NCBI GenBank assembly: GCA_045561055.1
Contig: JBJKYL010000013.1
Location: 124,001 to 188,000 of the forward strand
Source: SMWC01 sp045561055
GTDB lineage: Bacteria; Pseudomonadota; Gammaproteobacteria; Steroidobacterales; Rariloculaceae
DNA length: 64,000 bases
Reading direction: 5' to 3'
Below the pieces are notes generated by a model, which had not been told where the DNA came from, did no database searches, and saw only the letters and a list, made by a program, of their open reading frames with translations. Positions 1 to 9,438 of the stretch are shown in pieces. Numbering within the stretch: position 1 is the first letter of the stretch; each line of letters opens with the position of its first letter. The position numbers were made by a program, and so were the translations under genes.

Positions 1-932
1 AGGCTTTTTAGTGCCTCTACTGCAAGTTTCGCTTCGCTTAACGCACGCTCCGTCGTGTAGCGAAGCCCACCGGAAGCGTCAATAGCAATTTGGATTGATG
101 TTAGGTTTTGCGTTCCGCCTGTCTCGATGGCTTCTCGAATTAAGTGACGCTCGGCTGCGCTACCGTTATCCATCGCGTAGATTAACGGTAGTGTCGGTTT
201 TCCTTCAGCCAAGTCGTCGCCGATGTTCTTGCCGAGTTCCTCAGTTGTCGCATCGTAGTCGAGTGCGTCGTCGACGAGTTGGAATGCTAGCCCTAGGTGG
301 CGACCATAAGCGATGAGTGCCTTTTCGCCGATGTTATCTAAATTTGCCAGGATCGCGCCAATCTGAGTGCCGGCTTCGAATAATTTCGCAGTTTTTCGAT
401 AGACGATCTCGATATAGTCTGCTTCAGTAATGTCTGGGTTATTACAGTTCATCAGCTGTAAAACCTCGCCTTCTGCGATTGTGTTAGTCGCATTTGCAAG
501 AATATCGAGAATTCTGAGTTCCTCAATTTCCACCATCATCTGGAAGGCACGCGAATATAGGAAATCGCCAACAAGCACGCTCGCTTGATTGCCGAACATT
601 TCATTGGCAGTCTTGTGGCCGCGGCGGAGACTAGAGTCGTCTACTACGTCATCGTGGAGCAGGGTTGCTGTATGAATAAACTCGATAATGGCTGCCGATA
701 GTATGTGCTCATCACCTTCGTACCCGCAGGCACGCGCGGCAAGAAGCGTGGTTAGTGGGCGTAAACGCTTTCCGCCTCCGTGAACAATATGGTGCGCAAC
801 TTGATTAACTAAGGCTACATCGCTCCCAAGCCGCTGGATAATCAGTCGGTTGACATTTGCCCATTCGTGCGCGACAGGTTCCCTGAACTCTTCCAGAGAT
901 GGAGCTGTGAGTTTTGAATCGGCTACGTGCAT
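1..932 (-). CDS. ispB: Octaprenyl diphosphate synthase, 3' end cut by window edge
   Basis: This is a trans-polyprenyl diphosphate synthase that adds isopentenyl units to make the side chain of ubiquinone in the cytoplasm. The start is the ATG at 930-932 (MHVADSKL). The first aspartate-rich motif, LLHDDVVDD, is near residue 94, and the second, LVDDALDY, is near residue 220. The GGGKRLRP substrate-binding motif lies close to the N-terminus. About 310 residues are visible and the frame stays open to base 1, so only the last residues and the stop are missing. It is divergent from rplU across a 200-base gap, which is the usual gammaproteobacterial arrangement and favours IspB over IspA. Confidence in the family is high; octaprenyl rather than another chain length is inferred from context. 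Confidence 0.95.
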   Translation of the reverse strand, partial: MHVADSKLTAPSLEEFREPVAHEWANVNRLIIQRLGSDVALVNQVAHHIVHGGGKRLRPLTTLLAARACGYEGDEHILSAAIIEFIHTATLLHDDVVDDSSLRRGHKTANEMFGNQASVLVGDFLYSRAFQMMVEIEELRILDILANATNTIAEGEVLQLMNCNNPDITEADYIEIVYRKTAKLFEAGTQIGAILANLDNIGEKALIAYGRHLGLAFQLVDDALDYDATTEELGKNIGDDLAEGKPTLPLIYAMDNGSAAERHLIREAIETGGTQNLTSIQIAIDASGGLRYTTERALSEAKLAVEALKS

Positions 933-1010
933 TAAGAGTAAATAATGCCTGATAGATATCAGTTTAGCGATCTTGATGGCCTGGTTCCGATAATAGATGT
1001 TTTGCTTAGC

Positions 1011-1033
1011 CCTCTATCTATATAGAATAGAGG
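1011..1033. repeat. Inverted repeat in the ispB/rplU divergent gap
   Basis: CCTCTAT (1011-1017) and ATAGAGG (1027-1033) form a perfect 7-base stem around a 9-base AT-rich loop. The outer bases AGC and GCT nearly extend it. It lies upstream of the rplU -35 element and inside the ispB 5' region, so it could be an operator or a hairpin in the ispB leader. No function is known to me. Confidence 0.4.
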
Positions 1034-1041
1034 TTGGCTCG

Positions 1042-1070
1042 TTGACCCGACCCGGCTAACTCACTACAAT
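1042..1070 (+). promoter_or_regulatory. Sigma-70-type promoter for rplU-rpmA
   Basis: A -35 box TTGACC (1042-1047) and a -10 box TACAAT (1065-1070) are separated by the optimal 17 bases, each matching consensus in five of six positions. The start of transcription would be near 1077, leaving a leader of about 55 bases before the rplU ATG. Confidence 0.7.
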
Positions 1071-1131
1071 TGCGCGCCTCTCTGACGCGCTTCACGTAAG
1101 TCAAAATAGTCAAGCAGGAGCTTGCGCTTCA

Positions 1132-1581
1132 ATGTATGCGGTTTTTCGAACAGGCGGTAAACAATATCGCGCGAGGAAGGGGGATCGGCTGCAAGTCGAA
1201 CGCCTCGAAGCGCGGGAAGGCACGACTGTGCAATTTGACGATGTGTTACTCGTGGGTGAGGGTACGGACGTTCAGTTAGGTTCGCCGATTCTTCCTGGTG
1301 GTTGTGTTAAGGCGAAAGTGACTGAGCAGGGACGGGGCAAGAAGATTGTTGTCCTGAAGTTCAAACGTCGCAAAAACTATAGGCGAACCAAGGGCCACCG
1401 GCAGTATTTTACCGAGATCGAGATTACATCGATTGTGGCGGGGGCGCCGGACAAAGCGGCGGAGCCTGCTACGAAGAAGACAGCCAAGAAGACAGCCAAG
1501 AAGATAGCGAAGAAAACAGCCAAGAAGACAGCCAAGAAGATAGCGAAGAAAACAGCCAAGAAGACAGCCAAGAAAACTTAG
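1132..1581 (+). CDS. rplU: 50S ribosomal protein L21 with a lysine-rich repeat tail
   Basis: L21 binds 23S rRNA in the large ribosomal subunit. Residues 1-103 are ordinary L21, opening MYAVFRTGGKQYR and including KFKRRKNYRRTKGHRQ. The protein is 149 residues long, whereas the family is usually about 103. The extra C-terminal part consists of four-residue TAKK or IAKK units from about residue 117 to the stop, resembling histone H1-like or PhaF-like tails. The tail is encoded by tandem 36-base repeats. rpmA follows after 38 bases in the same direction, as normal. The tail is not an artefact of a late stop, because the repeat period is kept in frame. Confidence 0.97.
   Translation: MYAVFRTGGKQYRARKGDRLQVERLEAREGTTVQFDDVLLVGEGTDVQLGSPILPGGCVKAKVTEQGRGKKIVVLKFKRRKNYRRTKGHRQYFTEIEITSIVAGAPDKAAEPATKKTAKKTAKKIAKKTAKKTAKKIAKKTAKKTAKKT
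1480..1577 (+). repeat. 36-base tandem repeat encoding the L21 tail
   Basis: Two perfect 36-base units (1480-1515 and 1516-1551) are followed by a partial third to 1577. Each unit is three 12-base subunits encoding TAKK, TAKK and IAKK. The copies are identical even at synonymous positions, which indicates recent slippage or unequal crossover. Confidence 0.95.
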
Positions 1582-1619
1582 GGTCGAGTTTACGTCAAGA
1601 ATTTCTGTGGAGAGAAACG

Positions 1620-1877
1620 ATGGCACACAAGAAAGCGGGCGGTAGTTCTAAGAACGGTCGTGACTCTGAGTCAAAACGGCTTGGTATCAAACGTTACGGC
1701 GGTGAGCATGTCCTTGCTGGGAATATTATCGTGCGGCAGCGTGGAACCCGTTTTCATGCGGGACTGAATGTAGGGCTGGGGAAGGACCACACCCTTTTCG
1801 CAACAGCCGAGGGCAGAGTACGGTTCGAAAAAAAAGGGCCTAACAGCCGTAAGTTTGTTAGTGTCACGATTGATTAG
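1620..1877 (+). CDS. rpmA: 50S ribosomal protein L27
   Basis: L27 sits near the peptidyl transferase centre. The 85-residue product opens MAHKKAGGSSKNGRDS, the glycine/lysine-rich N-terminal arm typical of the family, and is of normal length with no N-terminal pre-sequence. A GGAGAG ribosome binding site precedes the ATG. It is in an operon with rplU upstream and obgE downstream. Confidence 0.98.
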   Translation: MAHKKAGGSSKNGRDSESKRLGIKRYGGEHVLAGNIIVRQRGTRFHAGLNVGLGKDHTLFATAEGRVRFEKKGPNSRKFVSVTID

Positions 1878-1951
1878 ACGCTAAGCTAACTAAGCGGTGC
1901 ATAGCTTTGGGGCTGTGAGTTGGTCACGCCGATCCGACCTACAATATTGCG

Positions 1952-2980
1952 ATGAAATTCGTCGATGAAGCTGATATCTGGGTCGAAGCCGGGCATGGCG
2001 GTAACGGTTGTGTGAGCTTTCGCCGTGAAAAATATATTCCGCGAGGAGGTCCCGATGGCGGTGATGGGGGGCATGGCGGTAGCGTACAGCTTGTTGTACG
2101 AGATGACATTAATACGCTTGTTGATTTCCGCGTCAGACGGCGATTCCGCGCGAAGGTTGGGGGCGACGGCGCGGGAAAGGAACGGACGGGAGCTTCTGGG
2201 AAGGATCTTTTTGTCGGCGTGCCGAAGGGTACGATTGTCGTCGATCTCGATACGGATGAAATCCTTGGCGACCTTACAGATCAGCGCGAGACACTACTTG
2301 TTGCGCGCGGCGGGCGGGGCGGTGTAGGTAACACGCGATTTAAGAGTAGCGTTAACCGGGCGCCGCGTCAGTCTACTCAGGGTCAGGTCGGCGAGGCGCG
2401 TCATCTGTCCCTCGAGCTAAAACTGTTAGCTGATGTTGGTTTGTTAGGATTCCCTAATGCGGGTAAATCGACATTGATCGGCTCTATGTCAGCTGCCCGG
2501 CCAAAAGTAGCCGACTATCCGTTTACTACTCTGTACCCCAATCTCGGGGTTGTTAGCGTAGAGCTTGATCGTAGTTTTGTCATGGCAGATGTCCCAGGTT
2601 TGATCGAAGGAGCGGCCGAGGGAGCGGGCCTCGGTGTCCAGTTTCTGAAGCATCTACAGCGAACGCGATTACTACTACATCTGGTCGAGGTATCTGTCGG
2701 TCCCAACGGACGTATACCGGTCAACGATGTTCGATCACTCGAAGCGGAGCTGGCTCGCTATTCAAAGGAGTTGACTGAGCAGCCGCGCTGGCTCGTCCTC
2801 AACAAGTTGGATCTCTATTCAGAGGATGCTTGGGAACCCTGCCTTCAAGAGTTGGTATCCGAGCTTAGCTGGTCAGGACCAGCCTATGCAATCAGCGCCG
2901 CCACAGGTAAAGGAACAGAAGTTTTGAAGCGCGACGTGATGAGTTACCTAGAATTGATCGCTAAGGAATCGGGAGAGTAA
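1952..2980 (+). CDS. obgE: Obg/CgtA GTPase
   Basis: Obg is an essential ribosome-associated GTPase involved in 50S assembly and the stringent response. The 342-residue protein has the glycine-rich Obg domain (residues 1-158, many GG repeats), then the G domain with the P-loop GFPNAGKST near residue 167, the DVPGL switch motif and NKLD for guanine recognition. It lacks the long acidic C-terminal extension seen in E. coli ObgE and stops soon after the G domain. It is the third gene of the rplU-rpmA-obgE set. proB, which often follows, is absent. Confidence 0.97.
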   Translation: MKFVDEADIWVEAGHGGNGCVSFRREKYIPRGGPDGGDGGHGGSVQLVVRDDINTLVDFRVRRRFRAKVGGDGAGKERTGASGKDLFVGVPKGTIVVDLDTDEILGDLTDQRETLLVARGGRGGVGNTRFKSSVNRAPRQSTQGQVGEARHLSLELKLLADVGLLGFPNAGKSTLIGSMSAARPKVADYPFTTLYPNLGVVSVELDRSFVMADVPGLIEGAAEGAGLGVQFLKHLQRTRLLLHLVEVSVGPNGRIPVNDVRSLEAELARYSKELTEQPRWLVLNKLDLYSEDAWEPCLQELVSELSWSGPAYAISAATGKGTEVLKRDVMSYLELIAKESGE

Positions 2981-2989
2981 TTTCTTAAC

Positions 2990-3253
2990 TCAGGCCATCG
3001 CTTTGATCTTAGCGTTCAATCGGCTCTTGTAGCGAGCGGCCCGATTCTTCCGTAGTATTCCTTTACTTACTAACCGATCGATCTCGGGCGCTGTGGCTTT
3101 GTAAACTTGATTCGCGGCGTTTTGGTCGCCTACCTTGATGGCAGTCAGTATTTTTCTCAAAGCTCCGCGTAGTCGAGACCGTAACGCCATATTACGATTA
3201 CGTCGGACGACGTTTTGACGGGCTCGCTTCTTTGCTGATCGGATATTGGCCAC
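2990..3253 (-). CDS. rpsT: 30S ribosomal protein S20
   Basis: S20 binds 16S rRNA early in small-subunit assembly. The 87-residue product reads MANIRSAKKRARQ from a GTG start at 3251-3253, giving the normal family length. A longer frame upstream of the GTG does not resemble S20 and is rejected. The gene is convergent with obgE, with only nine bases between their ends, and divergent from murJ, as in many gammaproteobacteria. Confidence 0.97.
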   Translation of the reverse strand: MANIRSAKKRARQNVVRRNRNMALRSRLRGALRKILTAIKVGDQNAANQVYKATAPEIDRLVSKGILRKNRAARYKSRLNAKIKAMA

Positions 3254-3395
3254 GAGTTGTACTCTGTTCCTTGAGAGGCTAAAAACGGACAGGTGCCCGG
3301 GGAAGGGCGGTATTATTGGGAGACGTCTAGCGCAAGTCAAGCTAAGACGAGCTTAAGTGGCGGAATTACGCATTGAACACGGAGTCAGGTAGGCA

Positions 3396-4997
3396 GTGAA
3401 CGAAGATGTGAAAGATACAGAGGCGAAGCTGGAACAAAGTGGACTCTTGAAATCCGCCTCTGTTGTGAGCTCAATGACCCTTTTATCTCGCATGACCGGA
3501 CTTGGTCGCGACATTGGTTTCGCCCACTGGTTCGGAGCCGGAATCGTAATGGATGCTTTTTTCGTGGCATTCAAAATTCCTAATCTGTTAAGGCGATTCT
3601 TCGCTGAGGGGGCTTTTTCACAGGCATTTGTGCCTGTGATCTCGGAGTACCGAACGAGTTCATCTCGACAAGAGACTCAGGAGCTTCTGGACCGGGTGAC
3701 CGGAACGCTAGGTTTTGTGCTTTTTGTTATTACCGCGCTTGGTGTTCTTTCTACGCCGGTTCTAATTGTCATTTTCGCGCCTGGGTTTTTGGGAGATGGT
3801 GGTCGCCAAGAACTTGCGAGCGACATGCTTCGTTTCACTTTTCCTTATCTATTCTTCATTTCTCTAACCGCTCTTGCGGGAGGGATTCTAAATACCTATC
3901 GGCGTTTTGCTGTGCCTGCCTTTACTCCAGTTCTTCTAAATGTCGTATTGATCAGTTTCGCTGTTTGGGTCGCGCCGGCAATGGAGCGACCGGCAATGGG
4001 GCTCGCGTACGGGGTATTTGCAGCCGGAGTCGCGCAATTAGTTTTCCAGCTTCCGTTCCTGATTAACCTCAAGCTTCTGCCACGGCCGAAATGGGGGTGG
4101 GCGCATGCAGGCGTACGTAGAATCTTCAAGCTTATGCTGCCCGCGTTATTTGGTTCGTCCGTTGCTCAGATCAATCTGCTTTTCGACACGCTTATCGCTT
4201 CGTTTCTCGCGGCGGGGAGTATTAGCTGGCTGTACTATTCGGATCGACTGATGGAGTTTCCGCTCGGCGTTTTTGGGATTGCTGTGGCGACAGTAATGTT
4301 GCCAAAGTTGTCCGAGCATCACGCGAAAGAATCCCCCCAGGCATTTGCTGCTTCGATGGATTGGGCGCTACGGCTAGTAGTGATGATTGCCGTACCAGCT
4401 AGTCTCGGGCTATTGCTCTTGGCAGAACCACTACTGACAACGTTGTTCTTTGGTGGTGCCTTCAATGATATTGACGTAACAATGGCTACAGCATCGCTAA
4501 TTGCTTACGCGGCGGGTTTACTTGGTTTTGTCCTCGTCAAGGTACTTTCTACAGGATTTTTCTCACGTCAGGACACCCGTACGCCAGTACGTATAGGGGT
4601 AATAGCGGTGGTGACTAATATGATACTAAACGTAATTTTCGTCGTTGTGCTTGTCAGAATTGATTTCTACGCGCCCCATGTTGGCCTTGCACTTGCGACA
4701 ACAATATCGTCGCTATTCAATGCGATTTTGCTCTATCGTGCTTTGCGACGAGCTGGTGTCTATAGCCCCTGCTCAGGATGGGGACGTTTCGCCGTGCAGG
4801 TTGGCATTGCCAGTGTGGTCATGGCTATTTCTGTTATCTGGGTTCGGAACCAAGGGGGAGATTGGTTTGCATTGTCCTTTTTGGATCGTGCTGCTGGGCT
4901 CGCCCTATGTGTCGTTGGTGGAATCGCTACCTATTTCATGACTTGCTATCTCGTTGGTTTGACTCCGGCTAAACTCCGTGTAAGTAGGATTGTGTAA
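3396..4997 (+). CDS. murJ: Lipid II flippase MurJ
   Basis: MurJ moves lipid-linked peptidoglycan precursor across the inner membrane. The 533-residue protein is a MATE/MOP-fold membrane protein with about 14 hydrophobic segments. The conserved N-terminal block SRMTGLGRDIGFAHWFGAG and the FRRFFAEGAFSQAFVPV-type region (here LLRRFFAEGAFSQAFVP) are clear. Translation starts at a GTG. It is followed by ribF, ileS and lspA in the standard order. Confidence 0.97.
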   Translation: MNEDVKDTEAKLEQSGLLKSASVVSSMTLLSRMTGLGRDIGFAHWFGAGIVMDAFFVAFKIPNLLRRFFAEGAFSQAFVPVISEYRTSSSRQETQELLDRVTGTLGFVLFVITALGVLSTPVLIVIFAPGFLGDGGRQELASDMLRFTFPYLFFISLTALAGGILNTYRRFAVPAFTPVLLNVVLISFAVWVAPAMERPAMGLAYGVFAAGVAQLVFQLPFLINLKLLPRPKWGWAHAGVRRIFKLMLPALFGSSVAQINLLFDTLIASFLAAGSISWLYYSDRLMEFPLGVFGIAVATVMLPKLSEHHAKESPQAFAASMDWALRLVVMIAVPASLGLLLLAEPLLTTLFFGGAFNDIDVTMATASLIAYAAGLLGFVLVKVLSTGFFSRQDTRTPVRIGVIAVVTNMILNVIFVVVLVRIDFYAPHVGLALATTISSLFNAILLYRALRRAGVYSPCSGWGRFAVQVGIASVVMAISVIWVRNQGGDWFALSFLDRAAGLALCVVGGIATYFMTCYLVGLTPAKLRVSRIV

Positions 4998-5024
4998 CTT
5001 CCTGTTTTGACTTTTGACGGTTCT

Positions 5025-5951
5025 ATGTATCTTTACCGCGACCTAAATTCACTAAAACGCACCGGTCGGATAGCGCGAGTTATAACTGTCGGAGCATATG
5101 ACGGTCTTCACCTAGGTCATCAGGAGATACTCCGCCGACTAGTGGAACTAGGGCGGGAAGCTGATCTGTCAACGTTAGTGATGTCGTTCGAGCCAATGCC
5201 GAAAGAATTCTTTTCACCGGTCAACCCACCAGCGCGTCTCACGCGTTTCCGGGAACGCATGGACTTGCTTGCTAAGTTTGGCGTAGACGAATTTTTCTGT
5301 CCTCGCTTTGATAATATCCGTGATCTGAGCCCCAATCGCTTCATACGAGAGCTACTTATCGATGGGCTCAATGCTAATCATGTTGTCGTCGGTCACGATT
5401 TTCGTTTCGCATCGCATCGTTTAGGGTCGCTACAGGATCTAAACGCGGCTGGCCGAGCCAACGGATTTGAGGTGACTGCAATACCCGCAGTTTATCTAGA
5501 TGACGAGCGGATCAGTAGTACCGTGATACGCGCTGCCTTGCAAACTGGGGATCTTGATACTGCGAGCAGGATGTTAGGTCGGAATTACTCGATGTCGGGA
5601 ACCGTCATTCGAGGGCTCGGACTTGGTCGTAATCTCGGTTTTCCTACGGCAAACGTGAACTTGAATCGGCGCGTAACCCCCGTCGACGGTATTTTCGCTG
5701 CCCGAGTTGGCGGAATCGGAGATGAGATGCTAGACGGTGTTGCCAGTGTCGGGACTCGGCCGACAGTGGGTGGGGTCAAGCCATTGTTGGAGGTTTTTAT
5801 TTTTGGCTTTGATAGAGATATTTACGGGGAATATATCACGGTCCATTTTGTCAAGAGACTGCGAGAAGAGCGTAAATACTCGGACGTTGACTCTATGGTG
5901 GCGCAGATGCACAGCGATGTAGTTGACGCGCGGGCGGTATTAGCGGCCTAA
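5025..5951 (+). CDS. ribF: Bifunctional riboflavin kinase/FAD synthetase
   Basis: RibF makes FMN from riboflavin and then FAD. The N-terminal nucleotidyltransferase domain contains VGAYDGLHLGHQ and the ISSTVIR motif (near residue 168). The C-terminal kinase domain carries GLGLGRNLGFPTANV. I chose the ATG at 5025 (MYLYRDLN), which matches the family N-terminus. A TTG at 5007 is in frame but adds six unconserved residues. Neither start has a strong Shine-Dalgarno sequence. It lies between murJ and ileS. Confidence 0.95.
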   Translation: MYLYRDLNSLKRTGRIARVITVGAYDGLHLGHQEILRRLVELGREADLSTLVMSFEPMPKEFFSPVNPPARLTRFRERMDLLAKFGVDEFFCPRFDNIRDLSPNRFIRELLIDGLNANHVVVGHDFRFASHRLGSLQDLNAAGRANGFEVTAIPAVYLDDERISSTVIRAALQTGDLDTASRMLGRNYSMSGTVIRGLGLGRNLGFPTANVNLNRRVTPVDGIFAARVGGIGDEMLDGVASVGTRPTVGGVKPLLEVFIFGFDRDIYGEYITVHFVKRLREERKYSDVDSMVAQMHSDVVDARAVLAA

Positions 5952-5980
5952 TCCACCCCAGTTTTTTGTGAAATTATGAG

Positions 5981-8797
5981 ATGACGGATTACAAAAACAC
6001 GCTCAATTTGCCGAATACGAGTTTCCCGATGCGGGCAAATCTTGCGCAACGGGAACCGGCGATGCTCGAGTGGTGGGAGAGTCAGGATATTTACGGTCAG
6101 ATTCGTACAGCCTCTGCCAATAGACCGAAATTTGTCCTGCACGACGGTCCACCGTATGCCAACGGTGATATTCACCTCGGGCACGCATTGAATCACGTGC
6201 TCAAAGACATGATTGTAAAGTCCCGCTGCCTTGCCGGTTATGATGCTGCCTATATCCCCGGTTGGGACTGCCACGGCCTGCCTATAGAGCATCAGGTTGA
6301 GCGCAAGAGAGGTAAAGTTGGAGATAAACTCGATGCGCGTGAGTTTCGTAAAGCCTGTCGTGAGTACGCTACCGTTCAGGTTGACAGGCAGCGTGCCGAT
6401 CTCAAGCGTCTAGGAGTTCTGGGGGATTGGGATAGACCTTACTTAACGATGGATCCGCTGTACGAGGCGGAACAAATTCGAGCTTTTGCGAAGCTCGTTG
6501 AGCGAGGGCTTGTCTATCGTGGCTACAAACCTGTGCACTGGTGTCTAGATTGCCGGTCTGCCCTTGCCGAAGCAGAGGTGGAATATCAAGACAAGCGATC
6601 AGCCGCGATAGACGTTCGATTCACTGTTATGGATACGAATGAAATCGGTAAGAGGATGTGTTTCGAGTTCGTGTCCGATATTCCAGTTTCGATCCCTATC
6701 TGGACTACAACGCCTTGGACGCTGCCAGGTAATCAGGCCGTCGCGCTCCATGCGGATCTGGATTACAGCCTGTGTAATGTGGATTTGGGTAACGGACCCG
6801 AGTTTCTCCTAGTCGCAACCGTGATGTCCGCTGGTATCCGCGAGCGTTACGGGGCTAATAAATGGGAGACCGTTGCCGTAGTCTCGGGCGCGGCACTTGA
6901 GCGACTCGAGCTTAGGCATCCGTTCTTTGATCGTATTGTTCCTGTCGTTCTCGGCGATCATGTGACTACCGAAGCAGGAACCGGTGCTGTGCATACGGCA
7001 CCAGGGCATGGGCATGAAGATTTTTCGATGGGAGCAAAGTATGGTCTTCCACTCGAGTGTCCGGTCGGGGGAGACGGTAAGTATCTTGCAAGTACTCCAC
7101 TCTTCGCGGGGGAACATATCGTGCCTGCAAACAAGCTCATTTTGGAGCTACTGCAGAAACATGGTAGTTTGATCAAGCAGCGATACGTTGAACACAGCTA
7201 CCCACATTGCTGGCGTCACAAGACTGCAGTGATCTTCAGGGCTACGCCGCAGTGGTTTATCGGAATGGAGCTGGACGACCTCCGGAAAAAATCCCTCGAG
7301 TCGATTGGTACTGTTCGGTGGACGCCTTCCTGGGGAGAGGAGCGGATTCGGGGCATGGTGGAAAACCGTCCTGACTGGTGTATCTCGCGACAACGGACTT
7401 GGGGAGTTCCGATCACATTGTTTGTTGATAAAGACAGCGGAGAGATGCACCCAGACTCCCCGGCGCTGATTTTACAAGTAGCCGAGCGTGTTCAAGAACA
7501 GGGTATCGACGCCTGGTTCGAGCTGGACCCTAGAGAGATGCTTGGTGATAGCACCGGGCAATATGAAAAAGTTGAGGATGTCATGGATGTCTGGCTCGAT
7601 TCGGGTCTAAGTCATCATGTTGTCGGCGCGCTGCGTAATGAGGTGCGAATGCCTGCCGATCTCTATCTTGAAGGTTCCGATCAACATCGTGGTTGGTTTC
7701 AATCTAGCCTGCTCACCTCGGTAGGGATCTATGGTCGTGCGCCGTACAAAAGTGTCCTGACCCATGGGTTCACTGTCGACGAACAGGGGCGCAAGATGTC
7801 TAAATCGGTTGGTAACGTCGTTGACCCGCAGAAAATCTATAAAAGCTCAGGCGCAGATATTCTTCGATTGTGGGTTGCGGCCACCGATTATCGTGCTGAG
7901 ATGAGCGCTTCGGACGAAATACTGAAACGGATAGCAGATGCATACCGCCGGATGCGAAACACGCAGAGGTTTCTACTCGGGAACCTACATGACTTCGATG
8001 CGACTGTTCATGCGGTACCGTTCGACGACCTAGTTTCTCTTGATCGCTGGGCCGTAAATCGCGCTGCTGAACTGCAGGCGGAAATTGTTTCAGCCTATGA
8101 GGTTTACGAGTGCCACCATATCTTTCATAAAATCCACAACTTTTGTGTGCTCGATATGGGTGGTTTCTATCTCGACGTTATTAAGGATCGTTTATATACG
8201 ACACCGGCTAATAGTGCAGCTCGCCGTTCGGCGCAGACAGCTATGTCGCACATCGTCGAAGCTATGGTTCGTTGGTTGGCACCAATCTTAAGTTTTACGG
8301 CGGAAGAGATTTGGCGAGAGTTGCCTGGTCAGCGAGCCGTTTCGGTGTTCCTGTCAACTTGGTATTATTTTCCCCAAGAAAATGGAGAAGTGGGCGTAAA
8401 CTGGCAGACGTTACTCGATATCCGGCAAGCTGTATCGAAGGAGCTCGAACGGCTGCGTGAAGTCGGCGAAGTTGGGTCTCCTTTAGAGGCAGAGGTTCGG
8501 CTGTACTGCGCCGATGAATTATATGCCGAGCTTGCACATCTCGGCGATGAGCTGCGTTTCGTGTTTATTACTTCGGCCGCGAGTGTTTATCTGGAAGGTG
8601 ATCGTCCGGATGGAGCTGTGCTAGCAAATGAGGAGAGTAACCCATTCTGGATGACTGTTACGAGCACTGATGCCGAGAAATGCACAAGATGCTGGCATCG
8701 ACGTGATGATGTCGGTTCTGATAGTGAACACCCGGAACTCTGTTCGCGCTGTGTCGGTAACGTTGAAGGTTTAGGTGAGGTTCGGATTTTCGCATGA
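5981..8797 (+). CDS. ileS: Isoleucyl-tRNA synthetase
   Basis: A class I aminoacyl-tRNA synthetase that charges tRNA-Ile in the cytoplasm. The 938 residues include the HIGH-type signature PYANGDIHLGHALN (near residue 58), the editing domain with TTPWTLPGN, the KMSKS loop as KMSKSVGN (near residue 607) and a C-terminal zinc site CTRCWHRR...CSRC. Length and motifs match bacterial type 1 IleRS. The downstream lspA start lies 13 bases past the stop. Confidence 0.98.
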   Translation: MTDYKNTLNLPNTSFPMRANLAQREPAMLEWWESQDIYGQIRTASANRPKFVLHDGPPYANGDIHLGHALNHVLKDMIVKSRCLAGYDAAYIPGWDCHGLPIEHQVERKRGKVGDKLDAREFRKACREYATVQVDRQRADLKRLGVLGDWDRPYLTMDPLYEAEQIRAFAKLVERGLVYRGYKPVHWCLDCRSALAEAEVEYQDKRSAAIDVRFTVMDTNEIGKRMCFEFVSDIPVSIPIWTTTPWTLPGNQAVALHADLDYSLCNVDLGNGPEFLLVATVMSAGIRERYGANKWETVAVVSGAALERLELRHPFFDRIVPVVLGDHVTTEAGTGAVHTAPGHGHEDFSMGAKYGLPLECPVGGDGKYLASTPLFAGEHIVPANKLILELLQKHGSLIKQRYVEHSYPHCWRHKTAVIFRATPQWFIGMELDDLRKKSLESIGTVRWTPSWGEERIRGMVENRPDWCISRQRTWGVPITLFVDKDSGEMHPDSPALILQVAERVQEQGIDAWFELDPREMLGDSTGQYEKVEDVMDVWLDSGLSHHVVGALRNEVRMPADLYLEGSDQHRGWFQSSLLTSVGIYGRAPYKSVLTHGFTVDEQGRKMSKSVGNVVDPQKIYKSSGADILRLWVAATDYRAEMSASDEILKRIADAYRRMRNTQRFLLGNLHDFDATVHAVPFDDLVSLDRWAVNRAAELQAEIVSAYEVYECHHIFHKIHNFCVLDMGGFYLDVIKDRLYTTPANSAARRSAQTAMSHIVEAMVRWLAPILSFTAEEIWRELPGQRAVSVFLSTWYYFPQENGEVGVNWQTLLDIRQAVSKELERLREVGEVGSPLEAEVRLYCADELYAELAHLGDELRFVFITSAASVYLEGDRPDGAVLANEESNPFWMTVTSTDAEKCTRCWHRRDDVGSDSEHPELCSRCVGNVEGLGEVRIFA

Positions 8798-8810
8798 TGC
8801 GGAACAATCA

Positions 8811-9317
8811 ATGAGAAGTTTATTCAATAGGGTATTTTTCGCTGGAACACGCAGCTGGTTGTGGTTGGTTGTATTGATCCTCGCATTAGATCAATGGACC
8901 AAACAACTTATAACGGCGCGTTTCACGGAGTTTGAATCAGTCGTAATATTTTCGGTTCTGGATATTATGCGGTTACATAATACTGGCGCCGCGTTCAGTT
9001 TTCTTAGTTCCGCTTCCGGATGGCAGCGTTGGTTTTTCATTATCTTAGCCTTTGGTGTGAGTATTGGAATCTTGGTATGGCTTTGGCGTTTGCCTCCCCG
9101 TGGAAAAAATATTTTAGCAGCGGGGCTATGTTGCGTAATGGGAGGAGCACTTGGGAACGTTATTGATCGGATATTGCTTGGTCACGTCGTTGATTTTATT
9201 CGTCTGCACTACGGGGCGTGGTATTTTCCGGTATTTAATGTGGCGGATTCCGCTATCACCGTTGGTGCGGGACTTTTAATACTTGATTCTTTGTTGCAGC
9301 CGAGAAAGCAGAACTAA
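8811..9317 (+). CDS. lspA: Lipoprotein signal peptidase II
   Basis: LspA cleaves signal peptides from diacylglyceryl prolipoproteins in the inner membrane. The 168-residue protein has four hydrophobic segments and the two catalytic aspartate motifs, NVIDRI and FNVADSAIT. LDQWTK near the N-terminus is also conserved. The ATG at 8811 (MRSLFN) gives the usual length. An upstream GTG at 8775 would overlap ileS and add 12 unconserved residues. Several lipoproteins in this window would be its substrates. Confidence 0.96.
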   Translation: MRSLFNRVFFAGTRSWLWLVVLILALDQWTKQLITARFTEFESVVIFSVLDIMRLHNTGAAFSFLSSASGWQRWFFIILAFGVSIGILVWLWRLPPRGKNILAAGLCCVMGGALGNVIDRILLGHVVDFIRLHYGAWYFPVFNVADSAITVGAGLLILDSLLQPRKQN

Positions 9318-9438
9318 TATTTTAAAAATAGCGATTTAGCTAGCTCGAAATTGGCACCTTCGTATCTAAGATGCCTGTGCAGTAGTTGGAATCGGTTCTA
9401 GGTTAACTGGATCAGTTCGGTGCATATCGTAATCCCCA

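Noticed and set aside
95..316. Plus-strand open frame at the left edge
   Set aside because: It lies opposite ispB, whose motifs are clear on the minus strand.
1480..1577. Direct repeats that could suggest a CRISPR array
   Set aside because: The repeats are contiguous without spacers and keep the L21 reading frame.
1276..1626. Open frames on the minus strand opposite rplU
   Set aside because: They are the antisense of the lysine repeat tail, where the low-complexity DNA lacks stops on both strands; no family features.
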